Assembly (NCBI GenBank): GCA_023897205.1
Contig: JAHWDD010000007.1
Coordinates: 744,001 to 808,000, forward strand
Source of the DNA: Exophiala sp. HKRS030
Taxonomy: Eukaryota > Ascomycota > Eurotiomycetes > Chaetothyriales > Herpotrichiellaceae
Direction: 5' to 3'
Length of the DNA: 64,000 bases
Below the pieces are notes generated by a model. It worked only from the letters and a program-made list of their open reading frames with translations. It ran no database searches and was not told the DNA's origin. The position numbers were made by a program, and so were the translations under genes. Shown here one piece after another: positions 21,267 to 32,563 of the stretch; positions within the stretch are counted from its first letter, which is position 1; every line of letters starts with the position of its first letter.

Positions 21267-23190
21267 ATGGCTGGTAGACCTTCAACTGCGAGGAGCGAGA
21301 TCTCTTCTGCTATTTCCGAAGATGGATTCGGTTCGCGACCACAGTCGGGCGTCAATCCTTTACCCTCATTGCCAAATCCTCCCTCTTCGCAACATGGTTA
21401 CGCTCATTTAAGAGGCATCACACAGCCCGCAAGTCGATCAACAAGAAGCAATCCTGCTGCGCCTTCGAGCACTGCGGGTTCCAGCAGACCACAAAGTCCT
21501 GTCAGTCAGGCTAGTCGCACCCATGTTCCGTCGTTGACTGCACAAGGCTTCTTCAAGCCCATGAGCTCTCAGAGACTTCAGGCGCAAAGATTGAAGAGGC
21601 CTCTAGGTGCCAGAACCGTCCAGCCTCAGGCACCAATTCCTGACGCGGAAGGCGACGACGATACTCGGAGTTTGGCTTCCAGTAGACAAGGGCCATTCCA
21701 TGCAATGCCCAGAAGCCACAGGCCGGCGCCTTCAATTGCCACAGAATTCACGCAATCAGACGTGCCTGAGACTGGTGACGCGCCATTTCCTGACGATGTT
21801 TCGCAGACCGAGGGCGATCTTGGCTTAGTTGGCGGACCGACTGCGCAAAAACAACAACATCGGCCCTCTCGGCTCAATATTGCGAGCACTCACAAAGTCG
21901 GCGATCCACCTCAAAGATCACCGCTTTCGTTTAGGTCGGGATTGAGCCTCGCAAGTAAACACCGGCTGGAAACTGGTCATCAACAACTTCCCTCTACCAC
22001 AACCTCACCCCGATATCCTCCCGAAGCCAATGCGGACGTCGCCAGAAGGAGCGCCCTAGGCAAGAATTATGAGTATTTCGAGGGTAATACCATCTTCTGG
22101 TGGGGTGGCCGTCTCCAGAATGCCCGGGATCGACCCATCAACGTGCTCACTGGCATTGTGGTCGTGCTTCCAGCGATCTTATTCTTTATCTTCTCGTAAG
22201 TGGTCGTAAAGGTATTACCGAGAAGTGCACTGACAATCTTCTAGAGCACCGTGGCTCTGGCATCATGTGTCGCCGGCGATTCCTATAATATTCGCGTATA
22301 TCTTTTTCATTTGTTTGTCTTCGTTTCTGCATGCGTCACTCGTTGACCCTGGTGTAAGTCGTTAGCTTGAGAGTTGCAGGCAGAGTTGCTAATATCTTTA
22401 GATTTTCCCACGAAACATTCATCCCTTCCCTCCCGGAGAGAACGATGATCCATTGGCCCTTGGACCGCCAACTAATGACTGGGTCATGGTTCGCCTTGCA
22501 ACTTCCACAACCGCAGCTATGGATGTGCCCGTGAAGTATTGCAAAACTTGCAACATATGGCGACCTCCGCGATGCTATCATTGTCGTGTTTGCGACAACT
22601 GTGTTGACACTCTGGACCATCACTGTGTATGGATCAACAACTGTGTCGGTAGACGCAACTATCGTTATTTTTTCACTTTCGTCAGCACAGCGACCATCGC
22701 GAGCCTTTTGCTGGCTGGTGCAACGTTGGGCCAAGTCATTGCTTATCACAACCAAAGACATATTACACTGGCGGAAGCAATAAACAAGAATCGAGTCCCA
22801 TTCGCAGTGTTCATTTATTCACTTCTCGGGTTTATGTACCCACTCTCGTTGTGGGTGTATCATCTTCTGCTTACCGGCAAAGGCGAAACAACCCGAGAGT
22901 ATCTCGCCTCTCGAAGGTTTCCCCCGGCCGAAAGACATAGACCTTTCACTCAAGGAAATTTCATCAAGAACTGGATCGCTGTTCTGGCCAGACCGAAGCC
23001 CCCAACTTACCTCCGTTTCAAGAAGCAGTACGAAGAAGGGGACCAGCGCTTTGGGCCCAGAAAGGGACAGCGACAAACCAAGCTGGATGGCGAGCCGCAG
23101 AATGGCGGGATGGAAATGAAGCCAGTGCAAGGGGCACAAAGCGCATTTGAAGGACCGACTGGGAGAATCTCCAAGAAAGAAGCGAGATGA
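21267..23190 (+). CDS. ERF2: DHHC palmitoyltransferase, ERF2-like
   Basis: Exons 21267-22195, 22245-22353 and 22402-23190, with 49- and 48-nt introns, give 608 residues. The first 260 residues are disordered and Ser/Pro-rich. Two membrane helices follow (about 290-310, ending at the first intron, and 319-338), then the cysteine-rich domain with DHHC at 418-421 inside LDHHCVWINNC, then two more helices. The pattern CxxC...HCRVCDNCV...DHHC...NC is complete, so the enzyme should be active. ERF2 with Erf4 palmitoylates Ras at the ER in yeast. The long disordered N-terminus is usual in filamentous fungi. A TTxE-like motif (about residue 500) and a basic C-terminal tail follow the last helix. ERF2 orthology rests on layout and could be another DHHC subtype. 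Confidence 0.9.
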
Positions 23191-23705
23191 ATCTGTACAA
23201 TAATTCCACATTCTAGAAGATGTGTATTATATCAATGGCGGAAGATGATGTGACCATATTGATCAGAGCTCCTCCGTCCTGTATTTGAAGTTGAACAGCG
23301 TGAAACCTTTTCGTCAGCTCTTGAACCCTCTGTCCAGCAAAGCATCAGTGTGACGCGAGTTGCCCGGGCAGTCGGTAGACGCTGAGATGTTTGAAAATGT
23401 TTCGAAGGGGGAATGTTGTTGTGTTGGGTCGCTTCCTGGTCTGTTCCCAGCACCATCCGGCGATTGGTGGCCACCCTTAATTTTTGGCGTCGGCCAGCCT
23501 TACTCCGTCTCAATTCATACAATACCAACTGTCTCCCTCCCCTCTCCCAGCCACAATAACCATACCTTCACAATTCTAAGTCGCGTGTTCATGGTTCTTC
23601 ATCGTCTTCAAAAAGCGAGCATACCATTTCTTTTGCATTTGCACGCTTTGTTCGGGATACATCGACGCGTTTGTTCCTGCATACCCCTCCACGCCTTCGC
23701 TCATC
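23191..23705. other. Intergenic, 515 nt
   Basis: Promoter and leader of the SET-domain gene, pyrimidine-rich from 23510. No other feature seen. Confidence 0.45.
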
Positions 23706-26038
23706 ATGCCTCTACGGCAGAGTCTCCTGAGCTTCTACAAGTCGAGGACCGAGACTGTCAAGTCCAAACCCATTGAATCTTCCTTGACACGTCCTACTAT
23801 GACCCGAAGGCTCAGCTCGGCCTCATCGGACACAGATCCCGATACTATCGTGGTATCTAACGGGCCAGCCATCCAACTGCCTACCCCTTCCGAGAGCTCG
23901 TGTGACGTGTCTGTTCTCGACGCCCAGCTCATCAAAATGCAGCAAGTACCAAAAGGTCGAGCACGACGCGTCAGTTCACGTTTGACCAAGAGTGTGAGCC
24001 ATGACGGCCTGGTGGAACACGTTGAAATGGAGAATGCAAAGAGTAGAAATGTCAGTGGTGAGACTCTGGTCAACTTTGACAACGCCAGCCAGTCAACCCT
24101 GGTCAAAGAGGGCATCGCGGCATTGGATCTTCCTTGGAATATGAGTGCGGTGTTCTCAAAACATGCAGACTCAACAATGTCATTCGAGCAAGACGAACAA
24201 CTAAGAAAGGAGAGATTAGCTGCCAAAAAAGCCAAGATGGAGGAAAACAACAAAATGTGGGAAGCGAGACGTAAAACTGCAGAGAAACATGCCACTAGAA
24301 GATCTTCCCGGATGCCCGTCCTGGACAAGGCCGGAGAGCTTGTATCAAGCATAGCAAACAGTGTGCTTGGTAAGAGAAAGGACAGATTGGCAGAGTCGAC
24401 ATCAGGCTCAAGGAAAAGCATGGGCAATGACTCTCTTGAGATAGCTCGAGAACCTGATCCCAAGAAACGCCGTGTGAGCCATGGAGATTCTGCCCCGTCT
24501 GAAGAGCCAAGCCAGAAGAAAGTACCGGTTCGCCGACGAGAGAAGAAATGGCTCGCATCCGCCCTTTATGCCGGTCAAACTAGAACATTCGATGGCCGGC
24601 TCACGGAGAGCAAGAACAGACGCCAGAGCGGCCAAACTGTCGCACCAAACAGGGGAAACAAGGTACTCCCTCTCCCTATGTATGCTGGAGAACGCCTTCT
24701 CAAGCAAGGGCGAGACTTCAAATTACCATTCGACATTTTCTCCCCTCTTCCTCCTGGTCAACCGAAGCCTGACGAATGGAAGAAGGTGAACAAGAATGTG
24801 TTTGTGGGTGACGCCGCTCAATCATGGAGGGTATCTAAATACGAGGAACACTCCAGTTGCTTGTGCACCCCAGAGACAGGTTGCGATCAGAATTGCATGA
24901 ACCGTTACATGTTCTACGAATGTGACGAACGCAATTGCAATCTCAAGCCTGAAGAATGTGGCAATCGATCCTTTGAGGAATTGCGTCATCGAGTCAAGAA
25001 GGGCGGAAAGTACAACATCGGTGTGGAAGTCATCAAGACTGAGGATCGCGGTTACGGGGTACGAAGCAATCGGAGTTTCGAACCAAATCAGATCATCGTC
25101 GAGTACACCGGCGAGATTATCACACAAGAGGAATGTGAGAAGAGAATGAAGACGATGTATAAAAACAACGAGGTAAGGACTGCCGTCTCTGTATGGCGTA
25201 CCTGACTGACAAGAATCAGTGCTATTATCTTATGCTTTTCGATCAAAACATGATCATCGACGCAACTCGAGGCTCGATTGCTCGCTTCGTCAACCATTGC
25301 TGCGCTCCAAATTGTCGAATGGAGAAGTGGACAGTGAATGGAAAGCCTCGAATGGCTCTATTTGCTGGTGATAGAGGCATCATGACAGGCGAAGAGCTCA
25401 CATACGACTACAATTTCGACCCCTACTCTCAGAAAAACGTCCAACAATGTCGGTGTGGCGCCGACAACTGCCGCGGTGTACTGGGCCCACGACCAAAAGA
25501 GGAAAGAAAACAAAAGTCTCCTGACGAGGATAACAAGAAGACGAAGACCAGCAAACTAGCAGGAGTTAAGAGAAAGCTCGCAGAGGCAATCGAAGGAACC
25601 ACGAACCGCGTTACGAAGAAAGCAAAGATCAGCCAGCCGAAGGCCAAAGTTTACAAGAGTACCGGCAGAAATTCTATCAAGAGCAGTCCAATCAAGGTTC
25701 GTAAGGTCAAGCTCTTGAAAAAAGCCGTCAGTCGAAAGACCAGCGCGACTGCTGTCGGTCTAGCAAGGCGCCCATCGAAGCTGAACAAACTAGTTCAGAG
25801 CGCAAAGGGCAAGGCGGTTGGCAAGAAGGCTGATCAAAGGATCGTGTCCACGTCATCTTCAACAGCGCTGATCTTGAAACCGAAGACAAACCAAGCCACC
25901 AAGCCACCAAGTAGATCCTCCAGTTTGCGTGACAAGGCCTCGAGTGTTAGGAGTCGAGTGGTCAGGACAGTTCGAGGACGTGAGAGTGGCAGGACCCGGA
26001 CGATTCGACCCATTAGCAATGAAGCCGAAGAGGTGTGA
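23706..26038 (+). CDS. ASH1: ASH1-type SET-domain histone methyltransferase (H3K36)
   Basis: Exons 23706-25172 and 25220-26038, with a 47-nt intron that splits the SET domain, give 761 residues. The first 370 residues are charged and disordered with several basic patches suited to nuclear import. AWS Cys cluster: CLCTPETGCDQNCMNR and CDERNCNLKPEECGNR, about 385-430. SET: about 435-555, with EYTGEI, RFVNHCCAPNC (511-521) and the catalytic ELTYDYNF. Post-SET: CRCGADNCRG, about 563-573. The C-terminal 190 residues are very Lys/Arg/Ser-rich. There is no WW or SRI domain, which separates it from SET2 and fits the ASH1 class that places H3K36 methylation on weakly transcribed chromatin in filamentous fungi. 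The domain call is certain; ASH1 versus other AWS-SET is an inference. Confidence 0.92.
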
Positions 26039-26558
26039 GTGAGGCACAAAGACAATTACTATTCATATTTTGGCGATTTGTTCGGACGAATAGCGTGTAA
26101 GATGATGCACAGGCTCTCACACGAGAGACGAGAGACGTAATCGTTGGTGCTGGGGGTTGGTGGGTGTTCTGGTTATGCTACAGCGATGGTTGCTCTTCAG
26201 GAGAATGAGAATTGTATTACAGTATGTGGTCCATGAATTCGTCCGTCGTGAGGGAATTACAAATGTTATACGGAGTATAAGTATTGAATTCATCCCTATC
26301 ACTTGCGTCGGACGGACTTCTCCTGTTGCTATAACTGCGGGGAACTGCATTTATGGATGCTCGTTTTGAATGACACTTTGACTTGAAGTACCGAACAACT
26401 ACTGACCAACCTCACACTTTGTCCACAACCTGAGTTCTTCTACGGCTCTTCTCAGAGAGCAAGATTCAAAAGGCCCTTACCCCTCTGCTTTTACCGAACC
26501 CCTGTGCAAATTGATCCAGTGCCGGTAGAAAAAAAAGTCGATATTGACATAGCAAACC
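26039..26558. other. Intergenic, 520 nt
   Basis: Carries one TACGGAGTA copy (26269-26277) inside a wider palindrome-like TTATACGGAGTATAA. No gene. Confidence 0.5.
26269..26277. repeat. TACGGAGTA / TACTCCGTA repeated 9-mer (14 exact copies in window)
   Basis: Exact copies found at 10978, 26269, 29907, 34214, 36506, 36567, 41615, 43924, 46472, 48222, 48586, 51780, 53816 and 55488 (first base given). Several are flanked so that they read GTACGGAGTAC, a near-palindrome. A random 64-kb sequence with equal bases would have about half a copy counting both strands. Only the 51780 copy is in coding sequence. The motif may be a genome-wide feature; no function is shown. Confidence 0.8.
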
Positions 26559-27958
26559 ATGGCTGGGTCCGTGGCTTCGTCTTCACCTTACGCGTCGGTT
26601 ATAGAGAAATACCGCCCTGACCTCGGCCCTTACGAGGATCTATACAGACACTGCCATGCCAATGGAGAATTCTCGACGCAAGAAGGCGAGACTGCCGCCC
26701 TAATCACTGCGCATCTCAGGAAGCTCCCGGGTGCTGGTGATCTCGACATTCGCACGGGCATAGGAGGCCATGGTCAGATTGCCATTCTTAAAAACGGTGA
26801 GGGCAAGACGATTCTTTTGCGGGCCGACATCGACGCTCTCCCCGTCCAAGAGAAGACCGGTCTACCTTATGCGAGCACAAAGACCATGAAGGACACGGCC
26901 GACGGCCTGGTCAAGCCGGTCATGCATGCTTGCGGGCACGATTTCCATGTAAGTGCTCTACCGACACCATCTCTGGGATGATGAGCCGCGGATGGGCCCG
27001 AGTATTGTGGCCTTGATGCTGATTTTGCCCTTTGCGTCGAGGACAGATTGCGTCCATGCTCGGCGCGGTCGAAACGCTGCTCGCTTCGCGTTCACACTGG
27101 TCCGGCACCATTGTATTCCTTTTCCAACCCGCCGAGGAGCGTGGGTTGGGTGCACAAGCCATGGTCGACGACGGGCTCTACGACCGGTCCAAACATGCCT
27201 GCCCCATACCGGATTTGGTCCTGGGTCAGCATGTCGCGCCGCTGCGAGCGGGCTCGACGGGCACCCGTGTGGGCAGCGTCATGAGTGCGGCGGACAGTTT
27301 CAAAATCACCATCTTTGGGAGCGGCGGGCACGGGAGTATGCCCCACGTGACGATCGACCCCGTGGTGATTGCCAGTCACGTCGTCGTCAGGCTCCAGACC
27401 ATCGTGTCGCGGGAGGTCCCTCCGGGCGAACTGGCCGTGGTCACCGTCGGTGCGCTGCAGGCCGGGAGCACGGAGAACGTCATCAGCGACGAGGCGGTGC
27501 TCAAGATCAACATACGCACCGTGACCGCCGAGTGGAGAGAACGGATCCTCGCGAGCGTCAAGAGAATCGTCGAGGCCGAGTGCGTCGCCGGACGGTGTCC
27601 GAAGCCCCCGACCGTCGAACCCACCAGTCGTTTCCCGCTCACGGTCAACGATGAAGGCGTCACGAAAACCGTGAACGAAGCACTGACCGGCTACTTTGGG
27701 GACAGACACGAACCCAACGAGAAGAGCGTCATGGGAAGCGAGGATGTAGGGATCCTGGCCAGCAGTGTCGATCGACCATGCTGCTTTTGGTTTTTTGGAG
27801 GACACGATGCGAAACATTTTGATGACATGGTCAAGCAAGGGCGAGAACATGAGCTGCCCGTGAACCACAGTCCCTTTTTCGCGCCCGTCATCCAGCCAAC
27901 ATTGAGGACGGGTGTGGACGCCATGGTTGTCGTGGCGTTGAGTTTCGTCGGGAAGTAG
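26559..27958 (+). CDS. M20 family metallo-amidohydrolase / carboxypeptidase
   Basis: Exons 26559-26948 and 27047-27958, with a 98-nt intron, give 433 residues. Metal ligands of the M20D group are all present: HACGHDFH (123-130, ending at the intron), the FQPAEE catalytic and metal Glu pair, and NHSPFFAP near the C-terminus. The lid/dimerisation domain with GGHGSMPH sits between. Relatives cleave N-acyl or N-carbamoyl amino acids (hippurate, IAA-amino acid conjugates, aminobenzoyl-glutamate). The substrate is unknown. There is no signal peptide, so the enzyme is probably cytosolic. Strong G/C third-position bias in exon 2. Confidence 0.93.
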
Positions 27959-28575
27959 TAAATCGAGAGACGAGAAACGATGGGATGACGGTACAGGGCA
28001 CCATGCAAATCAAGCCAGGGAGAGCAATACAAGTGACGGACGATATTGCGAGATCCAAAATGGACATTCTATCATCATCACTCTGTCGTCTCTTGCGTTG
28101 GTTAGTTTATATCTGGGTAAAAAATACAAGTCCCTGTCGAAGTCCCTGACTGAACGTCTCGAATATACCTGGCGGGTTCCAAGTTTAGGCCAATTTCGCC
28201 TCTCAATTAAAAAAAAAGACCTTCAATCCTTTCATCTGGATATGTAGCACTTCCTCTGTAGCTTGCGATTTCCATTCCTCCAGCCTGTGTGCAGTCGTAT
28301 TTGTCATCAGGCAACTCATCGATTGATTGAACGTGTGTCTTCCGGCATCGGCTATCGCACGCCATTTCGTTTGCGGAGAATGGCCGATAAACACTTGACA
28401 AAGCTACCGAGTACGAGCAACCCAGGATGACTACAACCTGTAATGGTGCATTTCCGTATGATATTGAGGCAGCGTATGTTTATGACTGTATCTCTCTGAT
28501 TCAAAGGAGAATATTTTACTATTGAAATCCCTGGGAATTCTGTTGGGTTGCTTGCCTTTGTTCAAAGGATCGTGA
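27959..28575. other. Intergenic, 617 nt
   Basis: A/T-richer than its neighbours. Promoter of the hydroxyacid dehydrogenase. No gene. Confidence 0.45.
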
Positions 28576-29781
28576 ATGCACAAGTTCACACAAACCACGA
28601 CAGCAGCAGCAGCAACACGACGTCTCAAAAACACAGCATTTACCCTCGGCCATACAGGTGCCACTACGACGACGGCGACAACACCAAGATCAAAGTCTCT
28701 GTCGCTATCCGCCATGTCGTCGAACTCTACGACAAAAGTCAAGGTGGCCATCCTAGATGATTACGCTTCGATCGCCCCGGACCATTTCAAGGATCTAGCA
28801 TCCAAGATCGACATCCAATCGTTCCCGGAGACGCTCAACGCGCGGGTCCCGGCGGAGCACGACGCTCTCATCAAGCGTCTCCGGCCCTTCACCGTCGTAT
28901 CGTCGATGCGAGAACGCACGCAGTTCCCCAAGAGTGTCTTGTCGGCTCTGCCCAACCTCAAGGTCTTGTTGACGACGGGCAACCGTAACGCGGCCATCGA
29001 CATGGCGGCGTGCGCCGAGCTGGGCGTCACCGTCGTCGGGACGGGTCCCAAACCCAACGCCGTCAAGGGGTACGACGCCACCAACGAGATGACTTGGGCT
29101 TTGATTCTGGCCGCGGCAAAGGACGTGGTCGGAGGGGACACCGTCGTCAAGGCGAGCCCCACGGGTTGGCAGACCACCCTCGTCGCCGGACTGGCCGGCA
29201 AGACCCTCGGGTTGTTGGGACTGGGCAAGTTGGGAACCCAGGCCGCCGCGACGGGCGCGTTGGGGTTCGGCATGAAGGTGCTCGCGTGGAGCAACAGTCT
29301 CACACAGGAGAAGGCGGACGAGGCCGCCAAGTCCCGCGGCCTCCCGGCCGGGACTTTCCAAGTCGCCACGTCCAAACGGGACCTCTTTGAGCGGGCCGAC
29401 GTGTTGAGCGTCCATTACGTCCTGAGCGAGAGGTCCAGGGGCATAGTGGGGGCGGACGACTTGGCCGCGATGAAGAAGAGCGCCGTGCTGGTCAACACGT
29501 CGAGGGGACCGTTGGTCGACGAGTCGGCCCTGGTCGGGGCTTTGGAGAGGGGGGCCATCAGGGCCGCCGGGCTGGACGTCTTCGACACGGAACCGTTGCC
29601 CGAGGACAGCCCGTGGAGGAAGCCTTCCAACCACTGGGGGACCAACGGGAGGAGCAGGGTGGTCATCAGCCCTCACATGGGTTACGTCGAGGAGGAGACC
29701 ATGCACGGGTGGTACGAACAGCAGACGGAGGCGTTGAGGACGTGGTTGGAAGGAGGTGAGATGAAGGGTATCATTCGATAA
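28576..29781 (+). CDS. D-isomer-specific 2-hydroxyacid dehydrogenase
   Basis: A single exon. The first ATG (28576) gives 401 residues; an in-frame ATG at 28714 gives 355 and begins where the enzyme fold starts (KVKVAILDDY). The extra 46 residues are Thr/Ala-rich with Arg and Lys and no acidic residue, which looks like a mitochondrial presequence; alternative starts could give two locations. The NAD-binding motif GLLGLGKLGTQ, the SRGPLVDE arginine segment, GLDVFDTEPLP and the catalytic His in SPHMGY are all present. Such enzymes reduce or oxidise 2-hydroxy acids such as glyoxylate, hydroxypyruvate or D-glycerate. Third positions are strongly G/C. Substrate unknown. Confidence 0.92.
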   Translation: MHKFTQTTTAAAATRRLKNTAFTLGHTGATTTTATTPRSKSLSLSAMSSNSTTKVKVAILDDYASIAPDHFKDLASKIDIQSFPETLNARVPAEHDALIKRLRPFTVVSSMRERTQFPKSVLSALPNLKVLLTTGNRNAAIDMAACAELGVTVVGTGPKPNAVKGYDATNEMTWALILAAAKDVVGGDTVVKASPTGWQTTLVAGLAGKTLGLLGLGKLGTQAAATGALGFGMKVLAWSNSLTQEKADEAAKSRGLPAGTFQVATSKRDLFERADVLSVHYVLSERSRGIVGADDLAAMKKSAVLVNTSRGPLVDESALVGALERGAIRAAGLDVFDTEPLPEDSPWRKPSNHWGTNGRSRVVISPHMGYVEEETMHGWYEQQTEALRTWLEGGEMKGIIR

Positions 29782-30128
29782 GACGGGCACGTCAATGTCG
29801 GAGAGGAAACATCTATCCCCCCTTGTAGAAGAAAGATGAGAGAGAAAAAGACGCAGTGGGAATTTGATGTGGATTTAGGGATCCTCCCGTATGCTCTACC
29901 TAGGTATACTCCGTATATATTGTTTTGTGTTTCTACCTCGTTCCGCGCAAAATGCTTCGAGCAGGAAAACAACGAACCAACAGATTTACATTTCTTTCGG
30001 GGTCTTGTGGTATTTCTCGGGGAGTCCTCCTCATGCTCTGTATCTCTTCAAGTTTGTACTCGGCCCATGCTTTGTATATCAGGTTGTAGTGTGGTAACGA
30101 GGTACTCGTTGATGGGCCCCCCAAAAAA
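29782..30128. other. Intergenic between convergent genes, 347 nt
   Basis: Contains TACTCCGTA at 29907-29915. No gene. Confidence 0.45.
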
Positions 30129-31244
30129 CTATAAACTGTCATCATTCTTGATCTGGACCTTTATAGCACCGCTCTTGGGGTCGCTCGCCGTCTTGAACGC
30201 CTGCACCGCGTCGCTCATGTTGAAGCGGTGGGTGACCAACTTCTCCAGCTTGATCACCCCGTTCTCCACCAGCCTGATGGCCTTGGGCCAGGTGTTGCTG
30301 TACCGGTACTGGTACTGCAGGTCGATCTCCATGGTGCTCAACCTCATAAAGGGCACCTTCATCTCGTTCTTGCCCACGCCGATGATGAAGACCTTGCCGC
30401 CGAACTTGACGCTCCAGATGGCGCTGGCCACGCTGGACTCGACGCCCGTGCACTCCATGGCGACCCGGGGCCGCACGCCGCCCATGGCGGAGATGACGCC
30501 CTCGGCGCACTCCTCGGGCGTCTTGCCCACGGGGATCTGGAACGTCGACGCCCGGGGGACGAGGCTCTTTGCGAACCTCAGGCGGCCCTCGTCGATGTCG
30601 GTGATGACGATGGGGCACGCGCCCGCGGCTTCGCAACAGAGCAGCGTGACGAGGCCGATGGGACCCGCGCCGCAGATCAGCACGGGGTCACCGAGCGCGA
30701 CGCCGGCGCGGTCCATGCCGGCCAGCGCGACCGACAGAGGTTCCAGCAGGCTCCCGTTCTCGAAGCTCATGTCCCCGATCTTGTGGCACCACGTGGCCGG
30801 GTGCTTGACGTACCTCCGCAGGAGACCGTCGACGGGCGGCGTGCTGAGGAACTCGACGCTCTCGCACCCGTTGTACCGCCCGGTCCGGCAGGGCTCGCAC
30901 TCGAAGCACGGGATGTTGGGCTCGATGGCCACGCGGTCGCCCGGCTTGAGGCTCGTCACCGACGGGTGCACCGAGAGGACCACGCCCGCGGACTCGTGGC
31001 CCAGGACGTGGTCGGCCGTGACGATCATCGGCCCAATGCAGCCCGCGTGCCAGAAGTGTACGTCCGACCCGCATATCCCCGTCGACTTGACCGCGATGTA
31101 CACCTCGCCTTCTTTCAGGTCCGACCCGGCTTGCACTTCGGACAGGTTGGGCGTGGTTTCCGCGATCCAGAGGTCGTGCGCTGGGTTCGTGAAGACGCCG
31201 ATATTCGACTTGCTGGGCGCCAGCTCCGTGGCGGTGGTGCTCAT
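30129..31244 (-). CDS. lad1: L-arabinitol 4-dehydrogenase (zinc-dependent polyol dehydrogenase)
   Basis: A single exon of 371 residues from ATG 31244. Catalytic zinc ligands Cys58 ([13 protein letters not shown]), His83 and Glu84 (GHESAG) are present. The structural-zinc Cys set is 113, 116, 119 and 127 ([15 protein letters not shown]). The NAD-binding motif GAGPIGLV (192-199) is followed by TDIDEGRL, whose Asp suits NAD rather than NADP. In the fungal L-arabinose catabolic route this enzyme oxidises L-arabinitol to L-xylulose in the cytosol; closely related sorbitol/xylitol dehydrogenases cannot be fully excluded. Codons end almost always in G or C, which also opens long frames on the opposite strand; those are shadows. 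The 3' end faces the hydroxyacid dehydrogenase. Confidence 0.93.
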   Translation of the reverse strand: MSTTATELAPSKSNIGVFTNPAHDLWIAETTPNLSEVQAGSDLKEGEVYIAVKSTGICGSDVHFWHAGCIGPMIVTADHVLGHESAGVVLSVHPSVTSLKPGDRVAIEPNIPCFECEPCRTGRYNGCESVEFLSTPPVDGLLRRYVKHPATWCHKIGDMSFENGSLLEPLSVALAGMDRAGVALGDPVLICGAGPIGLVTLLCCEAAGACPIVITDIDEGRLRFAKSLVPRASTFQIPVGKTPEECAEGVISAMGGVRPRVAMECTGVESSVASAIWSVKFGGKVFIIGVGKNEMKVPFMRLSTMEIDLQYQYRYSNTWPKAIRLVENGVIKLEKLVTHRFNMSDAVQAFKTASDPKSGAIKVQIKNDDSL

Positions 31245-32563
31245 CTTGTCGGTTCAAGGGGGCGAAGAGGAGGCTGGGTTGGTGGGATGTGAGGAAGGAG
31301 GGAAAAGATGTTACGGCTGCAGCGTAAATGGTTGTCGGGATCTTCTGGGATGCGAAGTGCGAGTGCGAGGTAACCTGAAGGTATTTGTATTTAACAATGC
31401 ACAGTGCACAATTTCACCGTGGATGAGGTGCGGGGTGCGCAGGTATCTTTTTTTCCCTGGTCCTTTGGATCAACAAGGAGAGCGGGCCGAGTCTGGGTCG
31501 GAGAAGATGAGGTGGTCAACGGCGAGAGTGCGAGCAGAGACCGAGAAAGTGGAATAGAGGTAGGATGATATCCGTAGTGGTGACAGTCTCTAATGGTACT
31601 CGCAGGCGTGGTGAATTGTGGCTTCTCTCAGCGTCTTATACTCGACTGCTTACCTCGTTGTACCTAGGCCAGTGTAATCCATAGGCTTTGATCATTTGTG
31701 AAAAGTCATCCAAGTTCCATTCTCTGGGTGTTGGCGATGCCAGTACAACGTTCCCATTGTTGCTGCGGTTGCATTGGGCAGAGAAGTCCCCCACGTTCCC
31801 CTCTAAATTTACCTACTGTACGATCCCCCACCGGCATCATTTGACCGCCGCGAAAATGCCCCTTTGGGCGCCAATTCATTGGCCTCGAACTTCCCGGGAG
31901 ATTTCTAGAGACCCCGAACTGTAAGAGACATTGTAGTCAGCAAACCCGGCGCGGGCCATGTTGTTCCGGGCCCGAAAGATTGGAATGGAAAACATTCCAC
32001 GATGCTGTGAGACTCATGTTGAGCGCCTTCTGACCAAGTCACAGGCATGGTGTTTCTGTCTGCTGAACGATGGACGAGTGCCAGATCATCTGCCACATTA
32101 ATCACGTTGATGGATGGCGATGCCTCGGAATTGTGACTCCCTCTAACAAGGACGGTTGACTGCTCATGTTCCAGTTCTTCACTCCCCTGGCTTTGCGATG
32201 CTCCTCGACGGTGATGCAGTGAGTAACCATTACACAGTCCATTAGCAAGATCCAGAAGTCGCTGGGCGTATGATCATTGAAAGGACAGTTGCCATCATCA
32301 TGGTGTCTGAGCGCATTGCCTGGTGATTTTGCAACTGGTCATACGGCGAGATCCTGAAGTGCACACACGGAATTGCTCGTGTGTTGTGCATTGTCACGCA
32401 GGTTGATTGTGTTGCTGTCTTGATTGAAGGAATGACTTACTGGTGCAAACAGCGTGTTTGCTACATGTTAAGGAAATGACTGATATATGGATGGCTCCTT
32501 GCTCTTTCCTGGATTCTTTTGTCCTGCGTACTAACATCAGCCGAAATTCTCGACACTGACAAT
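31245..32563. other. Intergenic, 1.3 kb
   Basis: Promoter of the arabinitol dehydrogenase on the left. On the right, CTAAC followed by CAG at 32531-32540 could be a branch site and 3' splice site of a small upstream exon of the next ORF. No clear gene. Confidence 0.4.

Noticed and set aside
28795..29790. 331-residue open frame on the minus strand
   Set aside because: Antisense shadow of the hydroxyacid dehydrogenase.
30228..31292. 354-residue open frame, also antisense to arabinitol dehydrogenase
   Set aside because: Same cause; composition rich in His, Arg, Gly and Ala with no domain.
29836..31557. 573-residue open frame on the plus strand
   Set aside because: It is antisense to L-arabinitol dehydrogenase, whose motifs are complete; G/C-ending codons keep the opposite strand open.
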